Positions 1 through 8,471 of a stretch of DNA of 21,538 nucleotides are shown here, one piece after another. Position numbers and translations under genes: made by a program. How positions within the stretch are numbered: position 1 is the stretch's first letter; every line of letters begins with the position of its first letter. The DNA comes from Seribacter sp963934295. GTDB taxonomy: Bacteria > Verrucomicrobiota > Verrucomicrobiia > Opitutales > Seribacteraceae. Location of the stretch: positions 1 through 21,538 of the forward strand of contig CAWVXY010000052.1 in NCBI GenBank assembly GCA_963934295.1. Reading direction: 5' to 3'. The notes under the pieces were generated by a model. It was not told the DNA's origin. It saw nothing but the letters and a program-made list of their open reading frames with translations, and did not search any database.

Positions 1-3
1 TGT

Positions 4-80
<77 letters not shown>

Positions 81-154
81 ATTCATTCAATACAAACAAA
101 CCCAAAAGAAAATTATTTCTCCCTGATTAGTTCGTCGGGGCTTTAAAAATCACT

Positions 155-1111
155 ATGAACATTACAGTTAAAGATCTCTTAGATGCTGGCGTGCATTTCG
201 GTCATCAAGTTAGAAGATGGAATCCGAAGTCTAAACCTTATGTTTATGATAATCGCCACGGAATTTCTATAATTGATTTGGAAAAAACCTACGATTTGCT
301 TGAAAAAGCAGCAGTTGCGGTTGAAGAAGTCGTGTCTAATGGTAAACAAATTTTGCTCGTCGGAACAAAAAGGCAGGCACAAGAGCCCATTCGTGAGTTA
401 GCAGGTGCAACAAATATGCCTTTCTGTGTGAATCGATGGATGGGGGGGTGTTTAACTAACCATGAGACGGTTGCCACAAGTCTCGCTAAGTATAAGAAGT
501 TCCTCAAAATGGAAGATGATGGAAGTTTAGATAAACTTCCTGGAAAAGAAGGGGCCGCAATTAAGAGACAGATGAGTCGGATGAAGCGGAATTTTGAAGG
601 AATGCTTAATTTACAGGGGATCCCTGGTGCATTATTTGTAATTGATTCACATAACGAAGCTATTGCAATTGCCGAAGCCAATCGTTTGAAAATTCCAGTT
701 ATTGCATTGGTAGACAGTAATTCCGACCCATCTTTGATTAATCACCCAATACCCGGTAATGATGATTCAACGAAATCTATTCGTATTATTGTGGATGTTA
801 TTTTAGAGGCAATACAAGCTGGTAGTTCTCGTAGAGTTGAGGCACCTACACGTCGTAAAGATATAACCCCGGTTACGCATGAACCGGACTTTATTGACCA
901 AGAAGATGAACCTGAGGTCACATTACCTGAGGGGTATGAAGAGACAGATTTTGACGATCGGCGACCTCGGGTTGAAGAAACACCTCAAGTAGACGATACT
1001 GTTGTTGTTAAACCAGCAACTGAATCCAAAGAATCTGAATCTCCAAAAACAGAAGAAACCGAGAAAAAAGAAGAAGTTTCTTCCGAAGAAACCAAGAAAA
1101 AAGACTCCTAG
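155..1111 (+). CDS. rpsB: 30S ribosomal protein S2 with C-terminal charged extension
   Basis: Structural protein of the small ribosomal subunit. The family signature is clear: N-terminal LLDAGVHFGHQVRRWNPK (residues 8-25), the region around residues 68-100 (LLVGTKRQAQ and NRWMGGCLTN) and the DSNSDPSLINHPIPGNDD segment near 187-204. The globular S2 fold ends at about residue 228. Roughly 90 residues follow that E. coli S2 (about 241 aa) lacks: first basic (RRVEAPTRRK), then strongly acidic, ending in a Glu/Lys/Ser-rich tail. The ATG at 155 gives the canonical N-terminus, but no good Shine-Dalgarno is visible. tsf follows after 41 nt, the usual rpsB-tsf pairing. Confidence 0.98.
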   Translation: MNITVKDLLDAGVHFGHQVRRWNPKSKPYVYDNRHGISIIDLEKTYDLLEKAAVAVEEVVSNGKQILLVGTKRQAQEPIRELAGATNMPFCVNRWMGGCLTNHETVATSLAKYKKFLKMEDDGSLDKLPGKEGAAIKRQMSRMKRNFEGMLNLQGIPGALFVIDSHNEAIAIAEANRLKIPVIALVDSNSDPSLINHPIPGNDDSTKSIRIIVDVILEAIQAGSSRRVEAPTRRKDITPVTHEPDFIDQEDEPEVTLPEGYEETDFDDRRPRVEETPQVDDTVVVKPATESKESESPKTEETEKKEEVSSEETKKKDS

Positions 1112-1152
1112 TTTTTTTGAAATTTTAATTTAAACTCCAAAATTTATTTAAC

Positions 1153-1986
1153 ATGTCTGCAGTATCTAAAGAAGATGTATTGAGCCTTCGCGAAAAAACC
1201 GGTGCCGGTTTAATTGATTGTAAAAGAGCTTTAGTTGAAAGTAATGGCGACCTTGATGAGGCGGTTTCAATTCTCCGTAAGAAAGGTGTTGCCACTGCTG
1301 CCAAGAAAGCTGGTCGTGACGCAGGAGAAGGAATTGTCGCACAATGCGTTAGTTCGGACCGAACAAAAGGAATCTTAGTCGAAGTTAATTGTGAGACTGA
1401 TTTTGTAGCCAAAAACGATGACTTTATAAATTTCTCCTCTGAAGTTGCTAGTCAATTATTAGAAAACCCTGATGTAGATCTAGAAGAAAAACGAACCGAG
1501 CAAGTTGCTAAAATTGGAGAAAATATACGAATTTCCAGATCCACTACTTTATCTCCAAATGCTATTGGTTTGGTTGAATCCTATGTTCATACCGGAGGAA
1601 AGGTTGCCGTTCTTCTTTCTTTAGGTACCAGTACCTCAGAGGCTGCAAATTCAGAAAATGTTCAATTATTAGCTAAGGATTTATGCATGCATATTGCGGC
1701 CACATCCCCTGTTTGTGTTTCTAGGAATGATGTTCCCGAAGAACTTGTTGCTAAAGAAAAAGAAATTGCTATGGCACAGGCCGAAGGAAAACCACCTCAA
1801 GCAATAGAAAAAATTGTTCAAGGTAAATTAGATAAGTATTTTTCTAATTCTTGTTTTTTGGAACAATCTTTTGTTAAGGATCCCGATCATTCGATTCAGG
1901 GACTTCTTACATCTACAGGAAAAGAGATCGGTGCTGAATTAACCGTAGAAAAATTCGTACGTTTTCAAGTTGGAGAAGAGGTTTAA
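1153..1986 (+). CDS. tsf: Elongation factor Ts
   Basis: Guanine nucleotide exchange factor that regenerates EF-Tu-GTP during translation. At 277 aa it is close to the E. coli protein (283 aa). The N-terminal UBA-like helix region reads LREKTGAGLIDCKRAL (residues 12-27), and the EF-Tu-contacting TDFVAKN motif is at 82-88, followed by the core subdomains and a C-terminal helix. The ATG at 1153 gives the standard start, preceded by an A/T-rich leader without a Shine-Dalgarno. It is probably cotranscribed with rpsB. pyrH and frr, which often follow tsf in bacteria, are absent; a convergent antiporter gene lies 70 nt downstream. Confidence 0.98.
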   Translation: MSAVSKEDVLSLREKTGAGLIDCKRALVESNGDLDEAVSILRKKGVATAAKKAGRDAGEGIVAQCVSSDRTKGILVEVNCETDFVAKNDDFINFSSEVASQLLENPDVDLEEKRTEQVAKIGENIRISRSTTLSPNAIGLVESYVHTGGKVAVLLSLGTSTSEAANSENVQLLAKDLCMHIAATSPVCVSRNDVPEELVAKEKEIAMAQAEGKPPQAIEKIVQGKLDKYFSNSCFLEQSFVKDPDHSIQGLLTSTGKEIGAELTVEKFVRFQVGEEV

Positions 1987-2056
1987 TCTCCAATCTTTCC
2001 ATCGTTGAAAAATCTAGCTTACGGGATTTGCGATACTATTTTTCGAACTGCATAAA

Positions 2057-3154
2057 TTAGCTGTTAAAAACCCAAGTAGCACCGGAAACTGTTACGTATA
2101 GTAGTAAGAGGACAATTCCATGTATTTGTTTGAGTTTTGTTCCCTTAAGCCAAATTGCCAGTAGACTGGTAAGTAAAAGTAGTGAAATGTAATCTATCCA
2201 AGGGTATTTTGTACTTACTGTTATAGGACCGAGTACCCCGGCAACACCGCCGACTAGTGCAATGTTGAACATGTTGGACCCTACTATATTACCAAGTAGC
2301 ATTCCAAATTCTTTTTTTCTCGTTAGTGATATAGATGCTGCAAGCTCAGGTAGACTCGTGCCGATTGCAACTAATGTAAAGCCAATCAACTCTTCCGGTA
2401 CCCCAACCAGATTAGCTAAGTTTTTTGCCCCAAATACCAAAGAGTCGGAACCTAACCAAAGTCCCGCTGTTGCAACCAAAACCATGATACATGAAATATG
2501 AACGGGGTTATTTTGCTCATCTGAAGTTTCAGATTCGACCAAACTTTTTGTTCTTCTATTTTTAAGGGCATTCTTAGTCAGAAAATATAAATAACTTAAT
2601 ATAAAAATTAATAAAATGGATCCTGGAAATGCGCTTAGTGATTGAGATGGGTGGAAAAAAAGATACCCAGCAAATGCACAACTCAGGGTAAGAAGAAGAA
2701 CGCTTTGAATAGATGAAACGGCATTTTCTGTGTCAATTGGAGATATGATAAGAGCAATGCCCAAAATAAGACCAATATTTGCAATATTTGACCCTATTAT
2801 ATTTCCTAGAATTAGTCCTGTTGCCCCACTACTAACCGCAGCGATAGATGTAAATAGTTCTGGAGCAGATGTAGCTATTGAAACTACAGTCAAACCAACA
2901 ACCACGCTCGGAATCCCAATTGCCTTAGCTAAATTAGAGCAATGATCGCTTAGCAAATCACCCCCCTTCGTAAGCAGATAAAAACCAAATAACATCGAGA
3001 GAATGAGAACTCCAATAAATAAAAATGGGCTTTCTGTTTGAAAAGAACTACAAAAGTTAGTTAATAATTGGTACATAAAATAATCAAAAGAGGGTGAGTT
3101 TTTACCTTTAGAAAGCAAGTAGAATCGATATTTTGCTTTTTCCACTCTTGACAT
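2057..3154 (-). CDS. CaCA-family calcium/sodium antiporter (YrbG-like)
   Basis: Predicted inner-membrane cation/Ca2+ exchanger of 365 aa with about ten hydrophobic segments. Both inverted alpha repeats of the CaCA superfamily are visible. Alpha-1 (about 92-124) has SIATSAPELF and GNIIGSNIANI. Alpha-2 (about 264-297) has AIGTSLPELA and GNIVGSNMFNI. The Glu of each PEL and the Asn of each GSN are the family's ion-coordinating positions. A charged cytoplasmic loop around residues 195-220 separates the halves. The gene converges on tsf and diverges from ileS, with about 53 nt between. The chosen start leaves about 40 residues before the first membrane segment; Met27 (codon at 3076) is an alternative giving 339 aa, closer to E. 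coli YrbG. Which cation is exchanged cannot be told from sequence. Confidence 0.9.
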   Translation of the reverse strand: MSRVEKAKYRFYLLSKGKNSPSFDYFMYQLLTNFCSSFQTESPFLFIGVLILSMLFGFYLLTKGGDLLSDHCSNLAKAIGIPSVVVGLTVVSIATSAPELFTSIAAVSSGATGLILGNIIGSNIANIGLILGIALIISPIDTENAVSSIQSVLLLTLSCAFAGYLFFHPSQSLSAFPGSILLIFILSYLYFLTKNALKNRRTKSLVESETSDEQNNPVHISCIMVLVATAGLWLGSDSLVFGAKNLANLVGVPEELIGFTLVAIGTSLPELAASISLTRKKEFGMLLGNIVGSNMFNIALVGGVAGVLGPITVSTKYPWIDYISLLLLTSLLAIWLKGTKLKQIHGIVLLLLYVTVSGATWVFNS

Positions 3155-3207
3155 AAAGAAATATTAACACATCTTGCGTGCCTTCCCTTACTTTTCGAAA
3201 GACTAAA

Positions 3208-6009
3208 ATGAACCAAGCAGAAAAACTCAAGGATACCTTGAATTTACCTAAGACTGATTTTCCAATGCGTGCAAATGCGGTGGAAAGAGAACCTTTACGC
3301 TTGGATCACTGGGAATCCAATAAAGTATATCAACAGATGCAGCATAAGAATAAGGGGAAAGAAAGTTTTATTCTGCACGATGGTCCTCCTTTTACTAATG
3401 GAGATGTGCATGTTGGCACTGCTCTTAATAAAACCTTAAAGGATGTTATTTTACGTTATAAAAATGCTCGAGGTTTTCATACACCCTATGTTCCTGGATG
3501 GGATTGTCATGGATTACCCATTGAGCATAAAGTGAGTAAAAAGTTGAGGAAGGAAAAAAAAGATTTTGATAGTCTTTTTCTGCGCCAAGCCTGCCAAGAG
3601 TTCTCCAAGGGGTACATTGAAACCCAACGAGCTCAATTTAAAAGATTGGGAATTCTTGCTGATTGGAAAAGCGAGTACAAAACAATGAACGGTTCATACG
3701 AAGCAGAAATTATACGTACTTTTGCAGAATTCGTTAAAAAAGGTTTGGTATATAGAAGTAAAAAACCGGTTTATTGGTCCATTCCCTGCCGCACGGCACT
3801 CGCAGAAGCAGAAATTGAATATAAAGATCATATAAGTCCTTCCATATATGTCCCCTTTGAATTGTCTGGACCTGATTTTGAACCAAAGGGTGAATCTAAT
3901 CTTGTTATTTGGACAACGACTCCTTGGACATTACCAGCGAACCTTGCCCTCGCTGTACACCCTAGGGAAACTTATGTTGAAATCATAAGTTCAGGTAAAT
4001 CTTATTGGGTTGCCGAAGAACTTGTTGATTCTTTTGCTTCTGCTTGTGGGTTGGAAGACTGGGAGAAAGGACAAAGTAAATTAGGGGATGAAATGACATC
4101 ATGGGAAGGTCAGCATCCGTTTATTAATCGTAAGAGTCCTGTGGTAACGGCTGAATATGTAACCATGGAGTCCGGAACTGGTTGTGTGCACATTGCTCCC
4201 GGTCATGGTTTAGATGATTACATTACTGGATTAGAAAATAGTTTAGAAGTTTATTGTCCATTAGATGACAATGGTTGTTATTTGAAAGATGGCCAAATTC
4301 CTACCAGGCTTGAGGGGATATCAGTATTAGAAAAAACTGACGGATGTCCTGCAAATAAAGAAGTCCTTAATATTTTGAAAGAATCAGGTAAGCTTCTCGC
4401 TTTAACGGATCATCATCACCAATACCCTCATTGTTGGCGAAGTAAAACACCTGTGGTCTTTAGAGCCATGGATCAATGGTTTGTCTCATTGGATAAAGAT
4501 GGATTGCGTGATCAATGCATGAAGGAAGTTCAATCAGTTAATTTTACTCCCGACTGGGGAAAGAAGCGCATTCATGGATTTCTTGAATCTCGTCCTGATT
4601 GGTGTATTTCGCGACAACGCTCATGGGGAGTTCCTATCCCCGTTTTTTATGATGATGATGGCAATCCCCTGCTCGATAAAAATCTTATCTTAGGCTTGGC
4701 GGAAAAAATTGAAAAACTGGGGACTGACGCCTGGTTTTCGCTTTCCGAGGATGAGTTGCTGGAAGGTTTGGATATTCCGGATGAGTGGAAGGGGAGGGCT
4801 TTACAAAAAGGTACAGACACCTTGGATGTTTGGATTGATTCTGGATGCAGTCATCGAGCAGTGCTGAAGAATAATAAAGACCTTAGTTGGCCAGCAGACC
4901 TTTATCTCGAGGGAAGCGATCAACATCGTGGTTGGTTTCAAAGTTCACTTTGGACAAGCATGATTGCGTTTGGAAGTGCTCCATACAAAAGAGTTGTTAC
5001 TCATGGTTTCGTAGTTGACGGAAATGGGCGTAAAATTTCCAAAAGTGATGGGAAGCCTCAAACTGCAGATTCATATGTTAAGAAATATGGTGCAGATGTT
5101 TTGCGAATTTGGGTCTGTTCTGAGGATTTTAGGCGAGATATTCCATTGTCTGATGAAATACTTGGTCAAGTAGTTCGCTCCTATCGCACTCTTCGTAATT
5201 CTATTAAATTTCAGCTTGGTAATTTACATGATTTTTGCTTTGAAAAAGATGCTTTACCTATTGAAGAGTTAACGATAATTGATCGTTGGGCATTAGCTCA
5301 GACTAACAACTTGGTTTCGGAAGTTACTGATGCATTTGAGGTATATGAGTTGCATCGTGGCGTTCAGGCAATCAATAGGTTTTGTTCAAATGTTCTATCT
5401 TCTACTTACCACGATATTATTAAGGACAGATTATATACACTTCATCCAGATGACTCCAAAAGAAGATCTACCCAAACAGCATTGCATTTAGTTTTTGAAT
5501 CATTAATTCGGATTTTGGGACCAATGGCACCATTTACTGCAGACGAAGCTTGGGCCTTCCATAAAAGTAAAACAGATCTAAGTACAGAATCACTTGCCTT
5601 AGAGTGTTGGCCGAAATTTCAAGCAACTTGGAGCCAAGGAGATGAGCTGAGAGATGCCCAGGAAATTTTAAATTTTAAAGACTCAAAAATTAATGAATCT
5701 TTAGAGTCTCTTCGCTCCCAAAAAGAAATTGGGCAATCATTAGAGGCTGAAGTTGAAATTAAAATCCCGATTGACAGCGACCTTTTCTCTGTTTTTCAAA
5801 ACAGGGAATATGACTTGGCTGAAATCTTTATTGTTTCACATGTTTCTTTAATCGAAATTCCTGCAGGCGAGGAGATTCAAGTAACTTCACGCCATGCAAC
5901 AGGAAAAAGATGCCCACGTAGTTGGAGATGGGTCCCTGAACTTGTCGAGGTTGCTCCATGGGGCGAAGTATCGCCTCGATGTGCTGAAGTTCTTGCCAAA
6001 CTAGCTTAA
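3208..6009 (+). CDS. ileS: Isoleucyl-tRNA synthetase with degenerate C-terminal zinc site
   Basis: Charges tRNA-Ile with isoleucine. It is a class I synthetase of 933 aa, the usual bacterial length. Visible parts: the HIGH-type motif as HVGT (68-71), PGWDCHGLPIEHKV after it, the CP1 editing domain with WTTTPWTLPAN and GTGCVHIAPGHGLDDY, SRQRSWGVPIPVF, the KMSKS-type loop as KISKS (609-613), and the anticodon-binding C-terminal region. The C-terminal zinc module that has four Cys in E. coli has C902, S905, S922, C925 here, so two ligands are gone. I chose ATG 3208, which gives a standard MNQAEKLKDTL N-terminus; an in-frame GTG at 3178 would add ten atypical residues. A DksA-like gene and lspA follow in the same direction with gaps of 26 and 29 nt, suggesting an operon. 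Confidence 0.98.
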   Translation: MNQAEKLKDTLNLPKTDFPMRANAVEREPLRLDHWESNKVYQQMQHKNKGKESFILHDGPPFTNGDVHVGTALNKTLKDVILRYKNARGFHTPYVPGWDCHGLPIEHKVSKKLRKEKKDFDSLFLRQACQEFSKGYIETQRAQFKRLGILADWKSEYKTMNGSYEAEIIRTFAEFVKKGLVYRSKKPVYWSIPCRTALAEAEIEYKDHISPSIYVPFELSGPDFEPKGESNLVIWTTTPWTLPANLALAVHPRETYVEIISSGKSYWVAEELVDSFASACGLEDWEKGQSKLGDEMTSWEGQHPFINRKSPVVTAEYVTMESGTGCVHIAPGHGLDDYITGLENSLEVYCPLDDNGCYLKDGQIPTRLEGISVLEKTDGCPANKEVLNILKESGKLLALTDHHHQYPHCWRSKTPVVFRAMDQWFVSLDKDGLRDQCMKEVQSVNFTPDWGKKRIHGFLESRPDWCISRQRSWGVPIPVFYDDDGNPLLDKNLILGLAEKIEKLGTDAWFSLSEDELLEGLDIPDEWKGRALQKGTDTLDVWIDSGCSHRAVLKNNKDLSWPADLYLEGSDQHRGWFQSSLWTSMIAFGSAPYKRVVTHGFVVDGNGRKISKSDGKPQTADSYVKKYGADVLRIWVCSEDFRRDIPLSDEILGQVVRSYRTLRNSIKFQLGNLHDFCFEKDALPIEELTIIDRWALAQTNNLVSEVTDAFEVYELHRGVQAINRFCSNVLSSTYHDIIKDRLYTLHPDDSKRRSTQTALHLVFESLIRILGPMAPFTADEAWAFHKSKTDLSTESLALECWPKFQATWSQGDELRDAQEILNFKDSKINESLESLRSQKEIGQSLEAEVEIKIPIDSDLFSVFQNREYDLAEIFIVSHVSLIEIPAGEEIQVTSRHATGKRCPRSWRWVPELVEVAPWGEVSPRCAEVLAKLA

Positions 6010-6035
6010 GAAATTAATCTTTTCAAACTTTCCTT

Positions 6036-7037
6036 ATGACCAAGAAAACATCATCAAACAAGACTCAAAAAGTTAAGAAAACTTCCACTGTTAAAGATTC
6101 CAAGATTGTGAATCCTCCGAAAAAAGCGAAACCCCGTGGGCGTCCCAAGAAGGTAACAAATTCTGAAACACACGAACTGAAGAAAACCAAAACTGTCGTC
6201 TCTAAAAAGGTAGGAAATAAAAAAATAGATCCTTCATCCGGTAAGTCTAAGTCGGTTCGTAGAGGGAGGAAACCCAAAGTAGCGCCTGACTCAGAAGTTG
6301 AAATTAAGGTTCGCGAAATTGTGAAAAAAACACAATCCAAGGGGATTCATTCAGAGGAAAAGAAAGAGAGCCCAATATTTAATTTAGATGATGTACGGGC
6401 TATCATAAAAAAAAGAAAAGTTGAGACCACATCTAAAAAGAAAAAAGCAAAGCAGAAGGAGTTACCTTCAGAACCAGTAAAGAAAGAAGTTAAGAAAAAG
6501 GCAAAATCCGCCAAGGTAAAAAAGGTGCAAACAGCATCAATTGATGACATTCTTGGTTTTGGTGGTGCATTTGCTCCTACTCGGCCGATTCGAGATGAAT
6601 CAAAAGTTCCTGATGAATGGAAATCATATTATAATGATTTAATGTCATTACGGAATTCTCTCAAAGGTGCACTTGGGCAGCGATCCAACGAGACGCTCGG
6701 TGCTTCAGCTCGAGAATCATCAGGCGAACTATCTATCAATTCATCAGACTCGGGTACCGAAACTTTTAATCGTGATGTAGCTTTATCCATGGTTGCTTCG
6801 GAGCAAGAAGCGTTGGAAGAAATTGAGGATGCTATTGACCGAATTTTTGACGGAAGCTTTGGGATTTGCCAGGAAACAGAGAAACCTATTAAGAAAACTC
6901 GTTTAAAAGTTGTCCCGTTCACCAGATTTTCTCTTGAGGGGCAAACTCTCTATGAGAAAAGAAAGCGTAAGAAGCATGATAATGGGGGTGGAATCTTCGC
7001 CACTATTTCTGACTCCACCATGGGGCAGGACGATTAA
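6036..7037 (+). CDS. DksA/TraR-family protein with Lys-rich AT-hook N-terminal tail
   Basis: 333 aa in two parts. Residues 1-165 are low-complexity and very rich in Lys, Ser and Thr, with an AT-hook core PRGRPKK at 33-39 and a second similar RRGRKPK at 75-81, resembling histone H1-like tails. Residues about 190-310 match the DksA/TraR C-terminal half: a coiled-coil helix (ASEQEALEEIEDAIDRI, 254-270), then FGICQETEKPI and the P-x-TRF segment. Aligned to E. coli DksA, the four zinc Cys become C278, T281, S299 and G302, so classical zinc binding is unlikely. DksA proteins bind RNA polymerase through the secondary channel; whether this one does is inferred. It lies between ileS and lspA in an apparent operon. 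The AT-hooks suggest binding of A/T-rich DNA. Confidence 0.82.
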   Translation: MTKKTSSNKTQKVKKTSTVKDSKIVNPPKKAKPRGRPKKVTNSETHELKKTKTVVSKKVGNKKIDPSSGKSKSVRRGRKPKVAPDSEVEIKVREIVKKTQSKGIHSEEKKESPIFNLDDVRAIIKKRKVETTSKKKKAKQKELPSEPVKKEVKKKAKSAKVKKVQTASIDDILGFGGAFAPTRPIRDESKVPDEWKSYYNDLMSLRNSLKGALGQRSNETLGASARESSGELSINSSDSGTETFNRDVALSMVASEQEALEEIEDAIDRIFDGSFGICQETEKPIKKTRLKVVPFTRFSLEGQTLYEKRKRKKHDNGGGIFATISDSTMGQDD

Positions 7038-7066
7038 TATCTTGAGGGTTTAACTATTTTCTTAAA

Positions 7067-7594
7067 GTGACTTACATTCGATTCTGGATATTTTTCATTG
7101 TCATCTTTGGTTCAGATTTAGCTACCAAAGTGTGGGTCGTTAAGAACTCAGCGGATCTCCGAAAATTCCCTATTGTTGTTTTAGATTGGATTGAGGGTCA
7201 TGAGTCTTTTTTGGAATTTACTTATGTCACAAATCCAGGAGCCGCATGGAGTATGTTTTCTGATTATCCCCAGTTTCTTACTGCTCTTGCCGCAGTGGCT
7301 TTAATTGCAATTTTTCTTTTCAGGAGAAGTCTAGAACTAAATAAAGCTCCTATACAGATTATTTTTGGGTTGATTTGTGGTGGAATTGCGGGGAATTTAT
7401 CGGATCGAATATTTAGAGAACCTGCTGCAGTGGTTGATTTTATAGATGTTTTTATACCGTGGCTTAATTATGACTACCCCATTTTTAATATTGCTGATTC
7501 AGGAATTTTTATTGGAGCATTTAGTTACCTTTTTATTGGACTGATGGAGAGTAGAAGAGAAAAATTACAGGTTAAAGCAGAGAAACCCCTGTAG
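7067..7594 (+). CDS. lspA: Lipoprotein signal peptidase (signal peptidase II)
   Basis: Inner-membrane aspartyl protease that removes signal peptides from prolipoproteins after lipidation. 175 aa with four hydrophobic segments. The family motifs are intact: NPGAAWSMFSD (56-66), GGIAGNLSDR (105-114), VVDFID with catalytic Asp124, and FNIADSGI with catalytic Asp144. It begins with GTG at 7067, which places the first membrane helix at residues 4-16 as expected; an ATG start in this frame would lose the conserved N-terminus. A GAGGG lies about 18 nt upstream, too far for a normal ribosome binding site. It is the last gene of the ileS / DksA-like / lspA run and ends 1 nt before the end of the opposing yicC. 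ileS-lspA proximity also occurs in E. coli. Confidence 0.96.
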   Translation: MTYIRFWIFFIVIFGSDLATKVWVVKNSADLRKFPIVVLDWIEGHESFLEFTYVTNPGAAWSMFSDYPQFLTALAAVALIAIFLFRRSLELNKAPIQIIFGLICGGIAGNLSDRIFREPAAVVDFIDVFIPWLNYDYPIFNIADSGIFIGAFSYLFIGLMESRREKLQVKAEKPL

Positions 7595-7595
7595 A

Positions 7596-8471
7596 CTATT
7601 CGATATTTAATGATTGCTCTCTCATCTTCTCAACCTCAGTTCGGGCATTAAGGGCAACATTTGTACAACTTGTTCGGGTAGACTTTGAACAAAATGTATT
7701 GAGTTCTCTTGAGACCTCCTGAAGTAAAAACTCGAGCTTCCTGCCAATACATCCTCTGGAATCTAGGGTATCCTTCATTTGTGCAAGGTGGCTTTTTAAT
7801 CGGGTGATTTCTTCGGATGTATCGGATTTTTCAGCAAAAAGTGCGACTTCCTTCAAAATTCGATCATCATCTTGATCGAGGGATAAATTAGACTTTTCTA
7901 GTCGCTCTAATAGTTTATTTTGGTGTTCCTGCACCATTCCAACCGAATGCTCTTCGATTTCTTCGATAAAATTATTGATTGATTTTATTCTAGATAAAAG
8001 ATCTTTCTTAATAGTTTCTCCCTCCACCATTCTCATTTGTAACATGTCTTTACAGGCACTAATGAGAGTTTCTTTTAACTGAGAGTTAACTTTATTGAGA
8101 GATGGAATTTCTGCTTGGTTTTTTCTTAAATTTGCAAGTTGTAAAATTAAATCTGCATTTATTTCTAAATGTTTACCCTTTTGGGATAGAAAACTTTCCA
8201 ACTTAACCAGATCCCTTTCAATTATAGATTCATCAAAAATAATATCATCTTCCTTATCAGATTTCTTAAGTGTATTGATAGCAATACGAATTCTTCCTCT
8301 TTCGAATAATTTCTTAATATCTTTGACTACTTCATATTCAAAACGTTGCCATTCTTTTGGGACTGAAAAAATTGTTTCTAAATGTCTTTTATTTACGGAA
8401 GAAACTTCAATTTCGATAGAGGTATCATCATGAACAAGGGAAGCTCTCCCGTAACCAGTCATGCTGTTCAT
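7596..8471 (-). CDS. YicC-family endoribonuclease
   Basis: 291 aa (E. coli YicC is 287). The start MNSMTGYGRA is the diagnostic N-terminal signature of the YicC/YloC family. The C-terminal DUF1732-type domain is equally clear: EEITRLKSHLAQMKD, GRKLEFLLQEVSREL, NTFCSKS and the final MREQSLNIE. A long predicted coiled-coil region lies between. E. coli YicC is reported to act as an RNase connected to small-RNA turnover; the role here is inferred from family only. The start codon overlaps the stop codon of trpB in a TAATG arrangement (shared A at 8471), so translation is probably coupled. Its 3' end faces lspA with a single base between. Confidence 0.94.
   Translation of the reverse strand: MNSMTGYGRASLVHDDTSIEIEVSSVNKRHLETIFSVPKEWQRFEYEVVKDIKKLFERGRIRIAINTLKKSDKEDDIIFDESIIERDLVKLESFLSQKGKHLEINADLILQLANLRKNQAEIPSLNKVNSQLKETLISACKDMLQMRMVEGETIKKDLLSRIKSINNFIEEIEEHSVGMVQEHQNKLLERLEKSNLSLDQDDDRILKEVALFAEKSDTSEEITRLKSHLAQMKDTLDSRGCIGRKLEFLLQEVSRELNTFCSKSTRTSCTNVALNARTEVEKMREQSLNIE

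Noticed and set aside
3178..3207. In-frame GTG at 3178 as the ileS start
   Set aside because: It adds ten residues absent from typical IleRS; ATG 3208 gives the conserved N-terminus.
3155..3207. T-box or other riboswitch upstream of ileS
   Set aside because: Only about 53 nt separate it from the divergent gene, too short for a T-box, and no conserved element is visible.
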